From: Lelliottia wanjuensis
GTDB lineage: Bacteria > Pseudomonadota > Gammaproteobacteria > Enterobacterales > Enterobacteriaceae
Length of the DNA stretch: 64,000 nucleotides
Assembly: GCF_030238365.1 (NCBI RefSeq)
Contig: NZ_JASSOT010000052.1
Span: forward strand, 37,053-101,052
Reading direction: 5' to 3'
In this document: positions 1 to 9,614 of the stretch, in pieces
How positions within the stretch are numbered: position 1 is the first letter of the stretch
How the letters are laid out: each line of letters begins with the position of its first letter
Made by a program: the position numbers and the translations under genes
The notes under the pieces: model-generated
Database searches by the model: none
Seen by the model: only the letters and a program-made list of their open reading frames with translations
Told to the model about the DNA's origin: nothing

Positions 1-1
1 T

Positions 2-1129
2 TCCGCCAGCCGCAATGAGGCGCAGGCCCTGGATATGATGGCGGATTCCGCCACCCAGCTTCCCGACCCTAAGCTCAAATTCGGTATCGAAAACGTGCCC
101 GTTCAGGGCAGTAACGACCAGCGTTTTACCCGCGAAGGGATGACGATGCAGCGGATTGGCATCATGCAAAGCTACGTGAGCGCGGAAAAACGGGAGCGCA
201 AATCGCAGACGCTGCAGGCGCAGGCCCGCGGCGTGGAGGCGAAATCCGAAACCATTCGCGCCGCGCTCCAGCGCGATACGGCCCAGGCATGGCTCGATCT
301 GGCGCTTTTACAGCAGGCGCTCGCCACCGCGAAAAAACTGGTGAGCGAAACGGAACGCCAGCAGGGCGCGCAAAAAGCGAGCGTCGGCGCGGGAAGTGCT
401 GCGCCGGATAGCGTGCTGTCGCTGCAAATGACCCTGAGCGCGATGCGCGACAAAGTGACCCTCGCGACACGGGATGTCCAGCTGGCGCAAAGCCGTCTGT
501 TCCAGCTCACCGGGCAATCCATCACGGAGGTGCAAGGCCCGCTCCCACGTTATCAGCGTTTGCCTGCCGATGAAAAAACGCTGGAGGAGGGGATCACTCG
601 CCATCCGGAAGTGGAAGCTGCGCTGCGTGAGTCGGAAACGGCGAAAGCGCGCTCGGCGCAATCGGCGGTGGCGGCCATTCCTGACGTTGACGTCGAAGTG
701 TTCTACTCCCATCGCGCCGAAGGGTATGACGACATGGCCGGGGTGATGTTCACCGTGGACCTGCCGCTGTTCCAGTCGCGCAGGCAGGACAAGGATTACG
801 CCGCAGACGTCTCGCGCTCGATGCAGGCCGTGGATCAACTGACGTTGATTCAGCGCGAGCACGTCGCGCAGGTGCAGTCGCTGGTGGCGCAATATCAGGC
901 CGCGCAGACCCTGTGGCAGCGCCAGCGCGATGACATTTTGCCCTTGCAGCACAAGCGGCTGGAGGTGCTGGCCGCGCAGTATCGCTCCGGGCAGTCGGAA
1001 CTCCCGTCACTTCTCGAGGCGCGTCGCAGCGTGCTCGACACTGAACTGGCTGCCAACCAGGCCGAGCGCGAAATGGCGCGCACCTGGGCGGCCATCCAAT
1101 GGCTGATCCCGCAGGAGATCGCACAATGA
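2..1129 (+). CDS. Outer-membrane efflux channel, TolC/CusC-like (5' end outside window)
   Basis: This is the outer-membrane channel of a tripartite metal efflux pump. The reading frame is open from the window edge, so the start, signal peptide and any lipobox are missing and about 376 residues are seen; CusC-type proteins are about 450-460. The visible part is rich in Ala, Gln and Glu with long helical heptad stretches (for example AQSLVAQYQAAQTLWQ-type helices), as expected of the periplasmic coiled-coil barrel of the TolC family. Its stop overlaps the start of the adaptor gene (ATGA), so the two are translationally coupled. Channel identity comes mainly from this operon context plus composition. 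Confidence 0.85.
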   Translation, partial: SASRNEAQALDMMADSATQLPDPKLKFGIENVPVQGSNDQRFTREGMTMQRIGIMQSYVSAEKRERKSQTLQAQARGVEAKSETIRAALQRDTAQAWLDLALLQQALATAKKLVSETERQQGAQKASVGAGSAAPDSVLSLQMTLSAMRDKVTLATRDVQLAQSRLFQLTGQSITEVQGPLPRYQRLPADEKTLEEGITRHPEVEAALRESETAKARSAQSAVAAIPDVDVEVFYSHRAEGYDDMAGVMFTVDLPLFQSRRQDKDYAADVSRSMQAVDQLTLIQREHVAQVQSLVAQYQAAQTLWQRQRDDILPLQHKRLEVLAAQYRSGQSELPSLLEARRSVLDTELAANQAEREMARTWAAIQWLIPQEIAQ

Positions 1130-2331
1130 AAACTCTCACCCTGAGCGCGATCGCGCTGGCCGTTCTGCTGGCGGCGGGCGGTGGATATTACGCCGGACAG
1201 CGTGCGATGCATGCCGCGCCCGAAGAGGCCAAACTGTCCGGGCGTAAAGTGCTCTACTGGTACGATCCCATGATGCCCGGCCAGCGTTTCGATAAGCCCG
1301 GCAAATCGCCGTTTATGGATATGGATCTGGTTCCGCGCTACGCCGATGAAGAGAAAGCAGCAGCGGGCGTGGGGATCAGCACTCAACAGCAGCAGAATCT
1401 GGGGATGAAAACCGGTAAAGCGCAGAAGCGCGAGCTCGCGCAGCCGTTCTCCGCCTACGCCACGGTAACGACCAATGAGCGCAGTCTGACAATCTATCCG
1501 GCTCCCGCTGCGGGGGTGATCGCAAAACTGTACGTGCGCGCCCAGCAGCAGCAGGTCAAAGCCGGAGAACCGCTGGCGGAGATCTGGGTTCCGCAGTGGA
1601 CGACAGCGCAGCAGGAGTATCTGGCCGTGCGCCAGCTCGGTGACGCGTCGCTCACCCGCGCGGCGCGGGAGCGGCTGGCACTGCAGTTTATGCCGGAAGA
1701 GACCATTCGCGCCGTCGAACGCAGCGGCAAACCGCAAACCCGCTTAACGCTGCGCGCCGAGCGTGCAGGATACGTCGTCAAACTGGATGTGCGGGAAGGG
1801 GCGCAGGTGGCGGCCACCGCGCCGCTGTTTGAGATGGCGGCGCTGGATACGGTCTGGCTGGTTGCGGATTACCCGCAAACCCAGGCGCAGTCCCTGACGG
1901 TGGGCAGCGAGATGGTCGCGACCTCAGAAAGCTGGCCGGGCGAGCGTTTCCACGGCAAAGTCAGCGAACTGCTGCCGCAGATGGAGACCACCACGCGCAC
2001 GCTGCAGGCGCGCATCGTGCTGGAAAACCCGGACAACAAGCTCAAACCGGGTATGTTCCTCAATGTTTCTCGCGCCAACCAAACGCATGGTGCCGCGGTG
2101 CTTGCCGTCCCGGAAGAGGCGGTGATTAACAGCGGCGAATCTCAACGGGTGCTGCTGGCGACGGGGGACGGCTATTTCCGTCCGGTGAATGTCACGACAG
2201 GTCTGAGCGCAGGGGGCTGGACAGAAATCACCTCCGGCCTGAAAGAGAATGATGCCGTGGTGACATCCGGGCAATTCCTGATCGACTCGGAAGCCAGCCT
2301 GCGCAGCGCGCTGCCGGAGGTGACGAAATGA
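1126..2331 (+). CDS. cusB: Heavy-metal RND efflux periplasmic adaptor, CusB/SilB type
   Basis: Membrane-fusion adaptor linking the inner-membrane pump to the outer-membrane channel, 401 residues. An N-terminal hydrophobic anchor (about residues 4-20) is followed by a heavy-metal-binding segment at about 38-66 that carries YWYDPMMPG and FMDMDLVP, the Met-rich pattern by which CusB hands over Cu(I)/Ag(I). The rest shows the usual lipoyl/beta-barrel adaptor organisation ([16 protein letters not shown] region, LKPGMF near the C-terminus). The start at 1126 is chosen because it overlaps the upstream stop and precedes the hydrophobic anchor. No separate CusF-like metallochaperone gene is visible between channel and adaptor. 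The substrate (copper, silver or another soft metal) is inferred from the family. Confidence 0.85.
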   Translation: MKTLTLSAIALAVLLAAGGGYYAGQRAMHAAPEEAKLSGRKVLYWYDPMMPGQRFDKPGKSPFMDMDLVPRYADEEKAAAGVGISTQQQQNLGMKTGKAQKRELAQPFSAYATVTTNERSLTIYPAPAAGVIAKLYVRAQQQQVKAGEPLAEIWVPQWTTAQQEYLAVRQLGDASLTRAARERLALQFMPEETIRAVERSGKPQTRLTLRAERAGYVVKLDVREGAQVAATAPLFEMAALDTVWLVADYPQTQAQSLTVGSEMVATSESWPGERFHGKVSELLPQMETTTRTLQARIVLENPDNKLKPGMFLNVSRANQTHGAAVLAVPEEAVINSGESQRVLLATGDGYFRPVNVTTGLSAGGWTEITSGLKENDAVVTSGQFLIDSEASLRSALPEVTK

Positions 2332-5300
2332 TCGCCGCTGTGATTCGCGCCTCGCTGCGCAACCGGCTGCTGGTGATCCTCGCCGCCGCGATCATGGCCG
2401 GGTGGGGCTGGTGGGCCGTGCAACGTGCGCCGCTGGACGCACTGCCCGATCTGTCTGACGTCCAGGTGATCGTCAAAGCGAGCTACCCCGGTAAAGCGCC
2501 GCAGGTGATAGAGGACCAGGTGACCTGGCCGCTGACCACCTCGATGCTCTCCGTGCCGGGGGCGAAAACCGTGCGCGGTTTTTCGATGTTCGGCGACGCG
2601 TATGTTTATGTGCTGTTTGAGGACGGGACCGATCTCTACTGGGCACGCTCAAGGGTGCTGGAGTATCTGAGCCAGGTGCAGTCGCAATTCCCGGCGGGGG
2701 TGAAAGTCTCTCTCGGGCCAGATGCCACGGGCGTGGGCTGGATCTATGAATATGCGCTGATCGATCGCACCGGCAAACACAGTCTGGCGGATTTACGGGC
2801 GCTGCAGGACTGGACGCTCAAGTTTGAGCTCAAAACCGTGCCCAACGTCTCGGAAGTCGCCAGCATCGGCGGCATGGTGCGCCAGTATCAGATTGTGGCC
2901 TCACCCGAGAAAATGCGCGCCCTGAATATCACCCACGGGCAGCTGGTGAGTGCGATTCAGGCGGCGAATAAAGAGAGCGGCGGCGCGCTGCTGGAGATGG
3001 GCGAGGCGGAATACATGGTGCGAACCACCGGTTATCTGCGCTCACTCGAGGATTTCCGCAACGTGGTGTTGACCTCGCGCGAGGGCAAACCGGTACTGCT
3101 TAGCGATGTCGCCTCGATAAGCTACGGACCAGAAATCCGACGCGGGGTGGCGGAGCTGAACGGCGAGGGCGAAGTGACCGGTGGCGTAGTGGTGATGCGC
3201 TACGGGCAGAATGCGCTGGAGACCATTCATGCGGTGAAAGACAAACTCCGGGCGCTGCAAAAAACGCTGCCGGAAGGGGTCGAGATTGTTCCGGTGTATG
3301 ACCGCTCCACGCTTATCGAAGAGTCGGTCAAAACCCTGACCCACAAACTGCTGGAAGAGTTTGCGGTGGTGGTGCTGGTGTGTGCGTTATTCCTCTTCCA
3401 TTTCCGCTCGGCGCTGGTGGCGATTGTCTCTCTGCCGCTAGGCATTTTGGGCGCGTTTGTGGTGATGCATTATCAGGGCATCAACGCCAACATCATGTCG
3501 CTCGGCGGGATTGCGATTGCCATCGGGGCGATGGTGGATGCCGCGATTGTGATGATTGAAAACATGCACAAGGTGCTGGAGCAGTGGCGACACGACCATC
3601 CTGAGCAGGAGCCGTCCTCGGGGGATTACTGGCATCTGGCCGAGCGGGCCGCGGTTGAAGTCGGGCCCGCGCTGTTTTGCAGTCTGCTGATCATCACGCT
3701 GTCGTTTATTCCGGTCTTCTCCCTCGAAGCACAGGAAGGGCGGATGTTCTCCCCGCTTGCCTTCACCAAAACCTGGTCAATGGCGATGGCTGCCGGGCTC
3801 GGGATTACGCTGATCCCGGTGCTGATGGGCTATTTCATTCGCGGCAAAATTCCGGACGAAAAAGCCAACCCGATCAACCGATTTTTGATTCGAGCCTACG
3901 AACCGCTGCTCGATAAAGTGCTGACCTTTCCCAAAACCACGCTGGCCCTGGCGTTTGCGCTTTTACTGGTGACGCTTTGGCCGCTCAGTCGGCTGGGCAG
4001 CGAGTTTATGCCGCCGCTGGACGAGGGCGATCTGCTGTATATGCCATCGACGCTGCCGGGCATTTCGGCGCGCGAAGCCAGCCGCCTGCTGCAACAGACG
4101 GATCGCCTGATCAAAAGCGTTCCGGAAGTTGCCAGCGTGTTCGGCAAAGCCGGACGGGCGGAGACGGCGACCGACCCGGCCCCGCTGACCATGATTGAAA
4201 CCACCATCCACTTTAAACCGCGCGACCAGTGGCGGCCGGGCATGACGCCGGAAAAACTGGTGGAAGAGCTGGATAAAACTGTCTCGGTTCCGGGAATTGC
4301 CAACGTCTGGGTGCCGCCAATCCGTAATCGTCTGGATATGCTGGCGACAGGGATCAAAAGCCCGGTAGGCATTAAGGTGAACGGCAACACTATTGCCGAT
4401 ATCGAACGGGTGGCGTCGCAGATTGAATCGATCGTTAAGCAGGTGCCGGGCGTGACCTCCGCGCTGGCGGAGCGGCTGGCGGGCGGGCGCTATGTCGATA
4501 TTCGTATCGACCGGCAAAAAGCGGCGCGCTACGGCGTCTCGGTCGATGAGCTGCAAAGTATGGTCTCGACGCTGGTGGGCGGCGACAATATTGGCGAAGT
4601 GATCCAGGGGCGCGAGCGGTATCCCATCAACGTGCGTTATCCCCGCGACCTGCGCGATAACGTCGATAAACTGCGCGTGCTGCCGGTGGTCACCGCCAGC
4701 GGAGGACAGATCGCCCTGGGCGAGCTGGCGGATATCGTGGTGACTGAGGGGCCGCCAATGCTGAAAAGCGAAAACGCTCGCCTGTCTAACTGGATTTATG
4801 TCGATTTGCGCGGGCGGGATTTGAAGTCAGCGGTGGAGGAGATGCAGCAGCGCGTTGCCGAACAGGTGGTACTGCCGCAGGGCGTTTCGCTCTCGTGGTC
4901 AGGTCAATTTGAATATCTGGAGCGTGCGACGGAAAAACTGAAAGTGGTGCTTCCGGTAACGCTAATGATTATCTTTATTCTGTTATGGCTGACGTTTAAT
5001 CGCATCTCAGATGTCTTATTAATAATGGGGACATTACCCTTTGCGCTTATTGGCGGCGTCTGGTTGCTGTGGCTGCTGGGGTATAATCTTTCTGTCGCAG
5101 GAGCGGTCGGATTTATCGCTCTCGCCGGCGTGGCCGCAGAGTTTGGCGTTATTATGGTGCTGTATCTCAATCAGGCGCTGGATAAATATCCCGGCGGCGG
5201 GAACACCCAGCTGATGCGCGCCATTCATGAAGGTGCTGTGCTGCGCGTGCGGCCAAAGGTGATGACGGTAGCGACGATCATGGCAGGGCTGTTACCTATC

Positions 5301-5432
5301 ATGTGGGGCGGCGGCAGCGGTTCGGAGGTGATGCAGCGCATCGCTGCCCCGATGATCGGAGGCATGGTGACGGCACCTTTATTATCTATGCTGGTCATTC
5401 CCGCTTTGTATAAATTGTTACATAAACGTTAG
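2328..5432 (+). CDS. cusA: Heavy-metal efflux RND pump, CusA/CzcA family
   Basis: Inner-membrane proton-driven pump of the HME-RND class, 1034 residues, the normal full length. It collinearly resembles E. coli CusA. By position matching, the three Met residues of the CusA metal site are kept ([14 protein letters not shown] and LDMLATG, about residues 572, 622 and 671), as are relay residues in NIMSLGG, AAIVMIE and TKTWSM. The E. coli Met271 equivalent (PEMRRG) is Ile here (PEIRRG). The proton-relay segment [13 protein letters not shown] lies at about 400. It overlaps the adaptor gene by 4 bp. The Met triad argues for Cu(I)/Ag(I) rather than Zn/Co/Cd export; this is inference. A paralogue such as SilA cannot be excluded. 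Confidence 0.88.
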   Translation: MIAAVIRASLRNRLLVILAAAIMAGWGWWAVQRAPLDALPDLSDVQVIVKASYPGKAPQVIEDQVTWPLTTSMLSVPGAKTVRGFSMFGDAYVYVLFEDGTDLYWARSRVLEYLSQVQSQFPAGVKVSLGPDATGVGWIYEYALIDRTGKHSLADLRALQDWTLKFELKTVPNVSEVASIGGMVRQYQIVASPEKMRALNITHGQLVSAIQAANKESGGALLEMGEAEYMVRTTGYLRSLEDFRNVVLTSREGKPVLLSDVASISYGPEIRRGVAELNGEGEVTGGVVVMRYGQNALETIHAVKDKLRALQKTLPEGVEIVPVYDRSTLIEESVKTLTHKLLEEFAVVVLVCALFLFHFRSALVAIVSLPLGILGAFVVMHYQGINANIMSLGGIAIAIGAMVDAAIVMIENMHKVLEQWRHDHPEQEPSSGDYWHLAERAAVEVGPALFCSLLIITLSFIPVFSLEAQEGRMFSPLAFTKTWSMAMAAGLGITLIPVLMGYFIRGKIPDEKANPINRFLIRAYEPLLDKVLTFPKTTLALAFALLLVTLWPLSRLGSEFMPPLDEGDLLYMPSTLPGISAREASRLLQQTDRLIKSVPEVASVFGKAGRAETATDPAPLTMIETTIHFKPRDQWRPGMTPEKLVEELDKTVSVPGIANVWVPPIRNRLDMLATGIKSPVGIKVNGNTIADIERVASQIESIVKQVPGVTSALAERLAGGRYVDIRIDRQKAARYGVSVDELQSMVSTLVGGDNIGEVIQGRERYPINVRYPRDLRDNVDKLRVLPVVTASGGQIALGELADIVVTEGPPMLKSENARLSNWIYVDLRGRDLKSAVEEMQQRVAEQVVLPQGVSLSWSGQFEYLERATEKLKVVLPVTLMIIFILLWLTFNRISDVLLIMGTLPFALIGGVWLLWLLGYNLSVAGAVGFIALAGVAAEFGVIMVLYLNQALDKYPGGGNTQLMRAIHEGAVLRVRPKVMTVATIMAGLLPIMWGGGSGSEVMQRIAAPMIGGMVTAPLLSMLVIPALYKLLHKR

Positions 5433-5440
5433 TTTTTGTA

Positions 5441-5465
5441 TGCGCCTCGAATATTTCGGGGCGCA
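5441..5465 (+). terminator. Hairpin after the cus-like operon, possible terminator without U-tract
   Basis: A stem of about 11 bp (TGCGCCTCGAA pairing with TTTCGGGGCGCA, one wobble) lies 8 bases after the pump stop codon. No run of T follows, so it may act as a 3' stabiliser rather than an intrinsic terminator. Confidence 0.35.
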
Positions 5466-5594
5466 TTCAGACTATTCGTTAGGAATATTCCCATTTTGTA
5501 ATTAAATAATTCGGATTTAAACCGGTGTTATTGGGCTTTCATTTAATTAAAATTTGTTAAGATCGCCCCGAATACAATAAATGGTAATTTCATC

Positions 5595-6170
5595 GTGACG
5601 TTAAGAAATAATATTTATCTGGTGTTGTTGTTTATTTTTGCTCAGCTCACGTTATCGTCTTCGGCGATGGCGGACGATAAAGCGACGGAAAAGGGCTGGT
5701 TCTCAACCTTCACCGATAACGTGGCGCAAACCTGGAACGAACCAGAACATTACGACCTTTACGTCCCGGCGATCACCTGGCATGCACGCTTTGCCTACGA
5801 CAAAGAGAAAACGGACCGCTACAACGAACGCCCGTGGGGCGCGGGTTTCGGTCAGTCTCGTTGGGATGAAGAGGGTAACTGGCACGGCCTGTACCTGATG
5901 GCGTTTAAAGACTCCTATAACAAATGGGAGCCGATTGGCGGCTACGGCTGGGAGAAAACCTGGCGCCCGCTGGCGGATGACAATTTCCGTCTCGGCCTGG
6001 GGTACACGGCGGGCTTCACGGCGCGTGATAACTGGAAATACATCCCGATCCCTGTGCTGTTACCCCTGGCCTCGATTGGCTATGGTCCGGCAACCTTCCA
6101 GATGACCTACATTCCGGGCACTTACAATAACGGAAACGTTTACTTTGCCTGGATGCGCTTCCAGTTTTAA
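5595..6170 (+). CDS. pagP: Lipid A palmitoyltransferase PagP
   Basis: Outer-membrane enzyme that moves a palmitate chain from phospholipid to lipid A, giving resistance to cationic peptides. The 191 residues begin with a signal peptide ending near SSAMA/DD (about residue 26). The mature part has the PagP signature: ITWHARFAY with the catalytic His, and AFKDSYNKW with the adjacent Asp-Ser pair, then beta-strands ending in the aromatic C-terminus FAWMRFQF that is typical of beta-barrels. The translation starts with GTG at 5595. In E. coli pagP is PhoPQ-controlled; the AT-rich upstream gap may hold a PhoP box but none is clear enough to call. It is followed by cspE, as in E. coli. Confidence 0.95.
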   Translation: MTLRNNIYLVLLFIFAQLTLSSSAMADDKATEKGWFSTFTDNVAQTWNEPEHYDLYVPAITWHARFAYDKEKTDRYNERPWGAGFGQSRWDEEGNWHGLYLMAFKDSYNKWEPIGGYGWEKTWRPLADDNFRLGLGYTAGFTARDNWKYIPIPVLLPLASIGYGPATFQMTYIPGTYNNGNVYFAWMRFQF

Positions 6171-6282
6171 CTGAAAAATGACAAAGGGTTGGCTGAAAAA
6201 TACACGCTTTTTACATCGGAAAGAACAAACAGCCAGCCGATAAAATTAACGCGACTTTTGTCACTTTTTAACAAAGATCCGC

Positions 6283-6311
6283 TGGACAAAACGCCCCACA
6301 ATTGTTGTACT
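6283..6311 (+). promoter_or_regulatory. Probable sigma-70 promoter of cspE
   Basis: TGGACA (-35) and TGTACT (-10) are separated by 17 bases, about 50 bases upstream of the cspE start, leaving a short 5' untranslated leader. Assigned by consensus match only. Confidence 0.5.
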
Positions 6312-6360
6312 GATACCCGACACAGCATTTGTGTCCATTTTTCATGTAAAGGTAATTTTG

Positions 6361-6570
6361 ATGTCTAAGATTAAAGGTAACGTTAAGTGGTTTAATGAGT
6401 CCAAAGGATTCGGTTTCATTACTCCGGAAGATGGCAGCAAAGACGTGTTCGTACACTTCTCTGCAATCCAGACTAATGGTTTCAAAACCCTGGCTGAAGG
6501 CCAGCGCGTTGAGTTCGAAATCACTAACGGTGCCAAAGGTCCTTCTGCTGCTAACGTAACTGCTCTGTAA
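6361..6570 (+). CDS. cspE: Cold shock-like RNA chaperone CspE
   Basis: Single-stranded nucleic-acid-binding protein and transcription antiterminator, 69 residues, one cold shock domain. The RNP1 motif KGFGFI and RNP2 motif VFVHF are intact, and the body ([16 protein letters not shown]...) matches CspE/CspC. The start at 6361 is chosen over an upstream in-frame ATG at 6331 because it gives the exact family N-terminus MSKIKG and has AAAGG 8 bases before it. It lies between pagP and crcB as in E. coli and ends in a strong terminator. CspC is the close paralogue that could be confused with it; gene neighbourhood favours CspE. Confidence 0.95.
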   Translation: MSKIKGNVKWFNESKGFGFITPEDGSKDVFVHFSAIQTNGFKTLAEGQRVEFEITNGAKGPSAANVTAL

Positions 6571-6596
6571 TTCGAGCCGTTCAGCAAGAAATCCAA

Positions 6597-6622
6597 AACC
6601 CGCTCATTGAGCGGGTTTTTTT
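6597..6622 (+). terminator. Intrinsic terminator of cspE
   Basis: AACCCGCTC / GAGCGGGTT stem with a short ATT loop followed by eight T. It lies 27 bases after the cspE stop. Confidence 0.9.
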
Positions 6623-6636
6623 TGGCTTTTTTTTAG

Positions 6637-6720
6637 CTAAAACAGATAGATTTTCAAAAAGCTGGCGACGATCAGTACGCTCAGTAACACCATGCCCGCG
6701 CTCATCACTTTCTCTTTCAT
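6637..6720 (-). CDS. Small single-span membrane protein, 27 residues, downstream of crcB
   Basis: A very short reading frame encodes MKEKVMSAG followed by a continuous hydrophobic stretch (MVLLSVLIVASFL) and the end KIYLF. A clear ribosome-binding site (AGGGGTG, 5 bases from ATG) precedes it. The charged N-terminus (K, E, K) and a predicted helix of about 16-18 residues fit a single-pass inner-membrane small protein. It lies on the crcB strand, 71 bases beyond the crcB stop, and faces the cspE terminator, so it may be co-transcribed with the fluoride channel gene or have its own promoter. I do not recognise a named family; a type I toxin-like peptide or a channel-associated microprotein are both possible. 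Function unknown. Confidence 0.6.
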   Translation of the reverse strand: MKEKVMSAGMVLLSVLIVASFLKIYLF

Positions 6721-6791
6721 TTCATCACCCCTGGTCGGTTTGTCGACAAGAGTGACAGAGAAAAATTAAGCTAACATTAATGCGCCGGGTC

Positions 6792-7175
6792 TTAGTGCGC
6801 GCTGGCGGCAGAAAATAGCCAAAATGCGAGGGCGGTCATCGCAAAAGAACCGAGCATATTGACGGCGATGTTGGTTAACGCCCAGCCAAATCGTCCGTCC
6901 TGGAACAGGAAAACCACTTCCGCCGAGAAGGTGGAAAAGGTGGTTAATCCGCCGCAAAAACCGGTGGTAATCAAAACCTTCCACATAGGGTCGATATTGG
7001 TCATGCGGTTAAACCACGCCAGGCCCATACCAATGATAAAGGCACCGATCAGGTTTGCGGCAAGCGTACCCATCGGGATGGCCTGATGCATCGGGTTAAA
7101 ACGCATGCTGAGAAACCATCGCGCAACGCTACCCGTGCCGCCGCCAATAAAGACGGCTAAAAGGAGTTGTAACAC
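6792..7175 (-). CDS. crcB: Fluoride ion channel CrcB/Fluc
   Basis: Inner-membrane fluoride exporter that works as a dual-topology dimer; protects enolase and pyrophosphatase. The 127 residues contain four hydrophobic segments and the family motifs [10 protein letters not shown] near the start, NLIGAF (Asn at the pore) and [14 protein letters not shown]. The GTG at 7175 is chosen over an upstream TTG at 7181: AGGA sits about 7 bases before the GTG but only 1-2 before the TTG, and the resulting 127-residue length equals E. coli CrcB. No fluoride riboswitch was seen upstream. Confidence 0.93.
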   Translation of the reverse strand: MLQLLLAVFIGGGTGSVARWFLSMRFNPMHQAIPMGTLAANLIGAFIIGMGLAWFNRMTNIDPMWKVLITTGFCGGLTTFSTFSAEVVFLFQDGRFGWALTNIAVNMLGSFAMTALAFWLFSAASAH

Positions 7176-7241
7176 AGTCAATTCCTGCTATTTGAATGAG
7201 TAAGGGTTTAAGTGTATCGCTAACTGATGCTGGGGGAAAAT

Positions 7242-8030
7242 ATGTATGTTGCGGTTGGGCAGTTCGCGGTAACGGCTGACTGGGAAGAGAATGCCCGCCA
7301 GTGCGTCGCCTTAATGGCACAGGCGGCACGTCAGGGAGCAGCGCTTTTAGTGCTGCCTGAAGCGCTGCTGGCGCGTGATGACAACGATCCGGATCTCTCG
7401 GTAAAGTCTGCGCAATCTCTTGAGGGCGGTTTTTTGCAGCGGCTGCTGGCAGAAAGCCTTCGCAATGATCTCACCACGGTGCTGACCGTCCATGTGCCGA
7501 CGACGCCGGGCAGGGCGGCGAATACGCTGGTGGTGCTGCGCGAAGGGAAAGTCATTGAACAGTACGCCAAGCTCCATCTCTATGATGCGTTTAGTATTCA
7601 GGAATCACGGCTGGTCGATCGGGGCCACCAGATCCCGCCGCTGATTGACGTCGGAGGGTTCAGGCTGGGGCTGATGACCTGCTACGATTTGCGCTTCCCG
7701 GAGATGGCGCTGAATCTGGCCCTGGCGGGAGCGGAAGTGCTGGTCTTGCCTGCCGCGTGGGTCAAAGGGCCGCTCAAAGAGCATCACTGGGCAACGCTAC
7801 TGGCGGCGCGGGCGCTGGACACCACCTGCTATATCGTCGCGGCGGGAGAGTGTGGTAACAAGAATATCGGTCAGAGCCGGGTTATCGACCCGCTGGGTGT
7901 GACTATTGCCGCGGCGGCAGAAGCCCCGGCCTTGCTGATGGCTGAAATTGACCGCGAGCGGGTGACACAAGCGCGGCGGCAATTGCCGGTTCTTAACAAC
8001 CGACGCTTTGCGCCACCGCAATTATTGTGA
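7242..8030 (+). CDS. ybeM: Nitrilase-superfamily amidase YbeM (deaminated glutathione amidase type)
   Basis: Cytosolic C-N hydrolase of the Nit1 type, which in this family removes the glutamine-derived amide of deaminated glutathione, a metabolite-repair role. The catalytic triad is visible: Glu in LPEALLA, Lys in AKLHLYD and Cys in [10 protein letters not shown]. The start at 7242 gives 262 residues (MYVAVGQF) with GGGGGAA 5 bases before it; an upstream in-frame ATG at 7227 lacks a site. The gene is complete, with no internal stop. It is followed by tatE. The repair substrate is assigned by family knowledge; omega-amidase activity on other alpha-keto amides is the main alternative. Confidence 0.88.
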   Translation: MYVAVGQFAVTADWEENARQCVALMAQAARQGAALLVLPEALLARDDNDPDLSVKSAQSLEGGFLQRLLAESLRNDLTTVLTVHVPTTPGRAANTLVVLREGKVIEQYAKLHLYDAFSIQESRLVDRGHQIPPLIDVGGFRLGLMTCYDLRFPEMALNLALAGAEVLVLPAAWVKGPLKEHHWATLLAARALDTTCYIVAAGECGNKNIGQSRVIDPLGVTIAAAAEAPALLMAEIDRERVTQARRQLPVLNNRRFAPPQLL

Positions 8031-8157
8031 TGTTTTTTTCATCAGAGCTTGATTCACCTTGTTACAGATTGCTATTGTGTGCGCGCGTCGAATATCCGTT
8101 AATAACATCAGGTTTTCTGGCGCTGTTTGCAGCCTGTTTTATGTGAAGAAGGTATCT

Positions 8158-8361
8158 ATGGGTGAGATTAGTATTACTAAACTGCTGGTAGTTGCGGCGC
8201 TGGTCGTCCTGCTGTTTGGTACCAAGAAGTTACGTACGCTGGGCGGAGACCTGGGTACCGCCATTAAAGGCTTCAAAAAAGCGATGAATGACGATGATTC
8301 TTCTGCGAAGAAAACCGCAGATGATGAAGTCCCGGCTGAGAAGCTGTCGCACAAAGAGTAA
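8158..8361 (+). CDS. tatE: Twin-arginine translocase subunit TatE
   Basis: TatA-family subunit of the Tat export pore, 67 residues. The N-terminus MGEISITK leads into one membrane helix ([12 protein letters not shown]), then the [13 protein letters not shown] hinge, an amphipathic helix ([11 protein letters not shown]) and an acidic tail. The start at 8158 is preceded by GAAGG and excludes an upstream extension in the same frame that has no family match. Length and the isolated position between ybeM and lipA identify TatE rather than TatA, which is longer and sits in tatABC. In E. coli it partly replaces TatA. Confidence 0.95.
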   Translation: MGEISITKLLVVAALVVLLFGTKKLRTLGGDLGTAIKGFKKAMNDDDSSAKKTADDEVPAEKLSHKE

Positions 8362-8390
8362 TGGCTATTCCTTCCAGATCTCTGGAAAGA

Positions 8391-8419
8391 AAAAAACCGG
8401 CGTAATAGCCGGTTTTTTT
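8391..8419. terminator. Bidirectional terminator between tatE and lipA
   Basis: Stem AACCGGC / GCCGGTT, with a loop of six to seven bases, flanked by A-run and T-run, so it can serve tatE on the plus strand and lipA on the minus strand. Confidence 0.88.
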
Positions 8420-8441
8420 ATGCCTGAAGTGTAATAAATTA

Positions 8442-9407
8442 TTACTTCACTTCTTCGCCTTTCGCCTGCATATCGGCATGGTAAGACGAGCGAACGAACG
8501 GGCCGCAGGCGGCATGGGTGAAGCCCATCGCCATCGCTTCGGCTTTCATCTCATCGAACTCATCCGGGCTGACGTAGCGCTGCACCGGGAGGTGGTGACG
8601 GCTCGGCTGCAGATACTGGCCCAGGGTCAACATGGTCACGCCATGACGACGCAGATCGCGCATCACTTCGATGATTTCGGCATTGGTTTCACCCAGACCG
8701 ACCATCAAACCTGATTTGGTTGGAATGTGCGGATGCGCTTCTTTAAAGCGTTCCAGCAGCTTCAGCGACCAGTTGTAGTCTGCACCCGGACGCACCTGAC
8801 GGTATACGCGCGGCACGTTTTCCAGGTTGTGGTTAAAGACGTCTGGCGGGGTAGCGGTGAGAATATCCAGCGCGCGATCCATACGACCACGGAAGTCAGG
8901 CACCAGAGTTTCAATCTTAATGGTTGGGCTTTTCTCACGAATGGCGCTGATGCAGTCAGCAAAGTGCTGAGCACCGCCGTCGCGGAGATCGTCACGGTCA
9001 ACGGAGGTAATCACCACGTAGCGCAGCGCCATGTCGGCAATGGTCTGAGCCAGCTTCAGTGGCTCATTGGCGTCTGGCGCCACCGGGCGACCGTGTGCCA
9101 CGTCGCAGAACGGGCAGCGACGGGTGCAAATCGCGCCCAGGATCATGAAGGTGGCCGTACCGTGGTTGAAACATTCCGCAAGGTTAGGGCAAGAGGCCTC
9201 TTCACAGACGGAGTGAAGGCCGTTCTTACGCATCGCCGCTTTGATACCCTGGATGCGTGACGAGTCAGCCGGAAGTTTGATTTTCATCCATTCCGGTTTT
9301 CTTAACAGCGCTTCGCGCTCTGTAGCCACGTTTTTAACCGGGATAAGGGCCATTTTATCGGCGTCGCGGTACTTAACACCGCGTTCCATCACAATGGGTT
9401 TACTCAT
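8442..9407 (-). CDS. lipA: Lipoyl synthase LipA
   Basis: Radical-SAM enzyme that inserts two sulfurs into protein-bound octanoyl chains to make lipoyl groups for pyruvate and 2-oxoglutarate dehydrogenases and the glycine cleavage system. Both iron-sulfur sites are visible: the auxiliary cluster motif [12 protein letters not shown] (about residues 68-79) and the radical-SAM motif CTRRCPFC (about 94-101). The C-terminal RSSYHAD motif, whose Ser binds the auxiliary cluster, is present. At 321 residues it equals the E. coli enzyme. It works with LipB, encoded 1.5 kb upstream on the same strand with ybeF between, the E. coli order. Confidence 0.97.
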   Translation of the reverse strand: MSKPIVMERGVKYRDADKMALIPVKNVATEREALLRKPEWMKIKLPADSSRIQGIKAAMRKNGLHSVCEEASCPNLAECFNHGTATFMILGAICTRRCPFCDVAHGRPVAPDANEPLKLAQTIADMALRYVVITSVDRDDLRDGGAQHFADCISAIREKSPTIKIETLVPDFRGRMDRALDILTATPPDVFNHNLENVPRVYRQVRPGADYNWSLKLLERFKEAHPHIPTKSGLMVGLGETNAEIIEVMRDLRRHGVTMLTLGQYLQPSRHHLPVQRYVSPDEFDEMKAEAMAMGFTHAACGPFVRSSYHADMQAKGEEVK

Positions 9408-9614
9408 AGCGTGCGTGTTCCAGTTGCGAAATTCGAGGGAAAGCGTTTCAATTCAAGGGAATGTTGTATTTATCAACTATTTTTGAACGAACGACAGGCA
9501 GTATATCATTGATAAGGGCGATAAAGCAGCCTGTGAGGTCGCCAAATTGTAAAATAGTTGTTGTTTTGTGCCCTTTGCCCCCTGCGGGGCGCGGACCTGC
9601 GAGGAAGGGCAGCG

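Noticed and set aside
5433..5594. PhoP box upstream of pagP
   Set aside because: Only one reasonable half-site (GGTTTA on the minus strand) could be seen; too weak to annotate.
7176..7241. Fluoride riboswitch for crcB
   Set aside because: The crcB-ybeM gap is only 66 bases and shows no matching structure.
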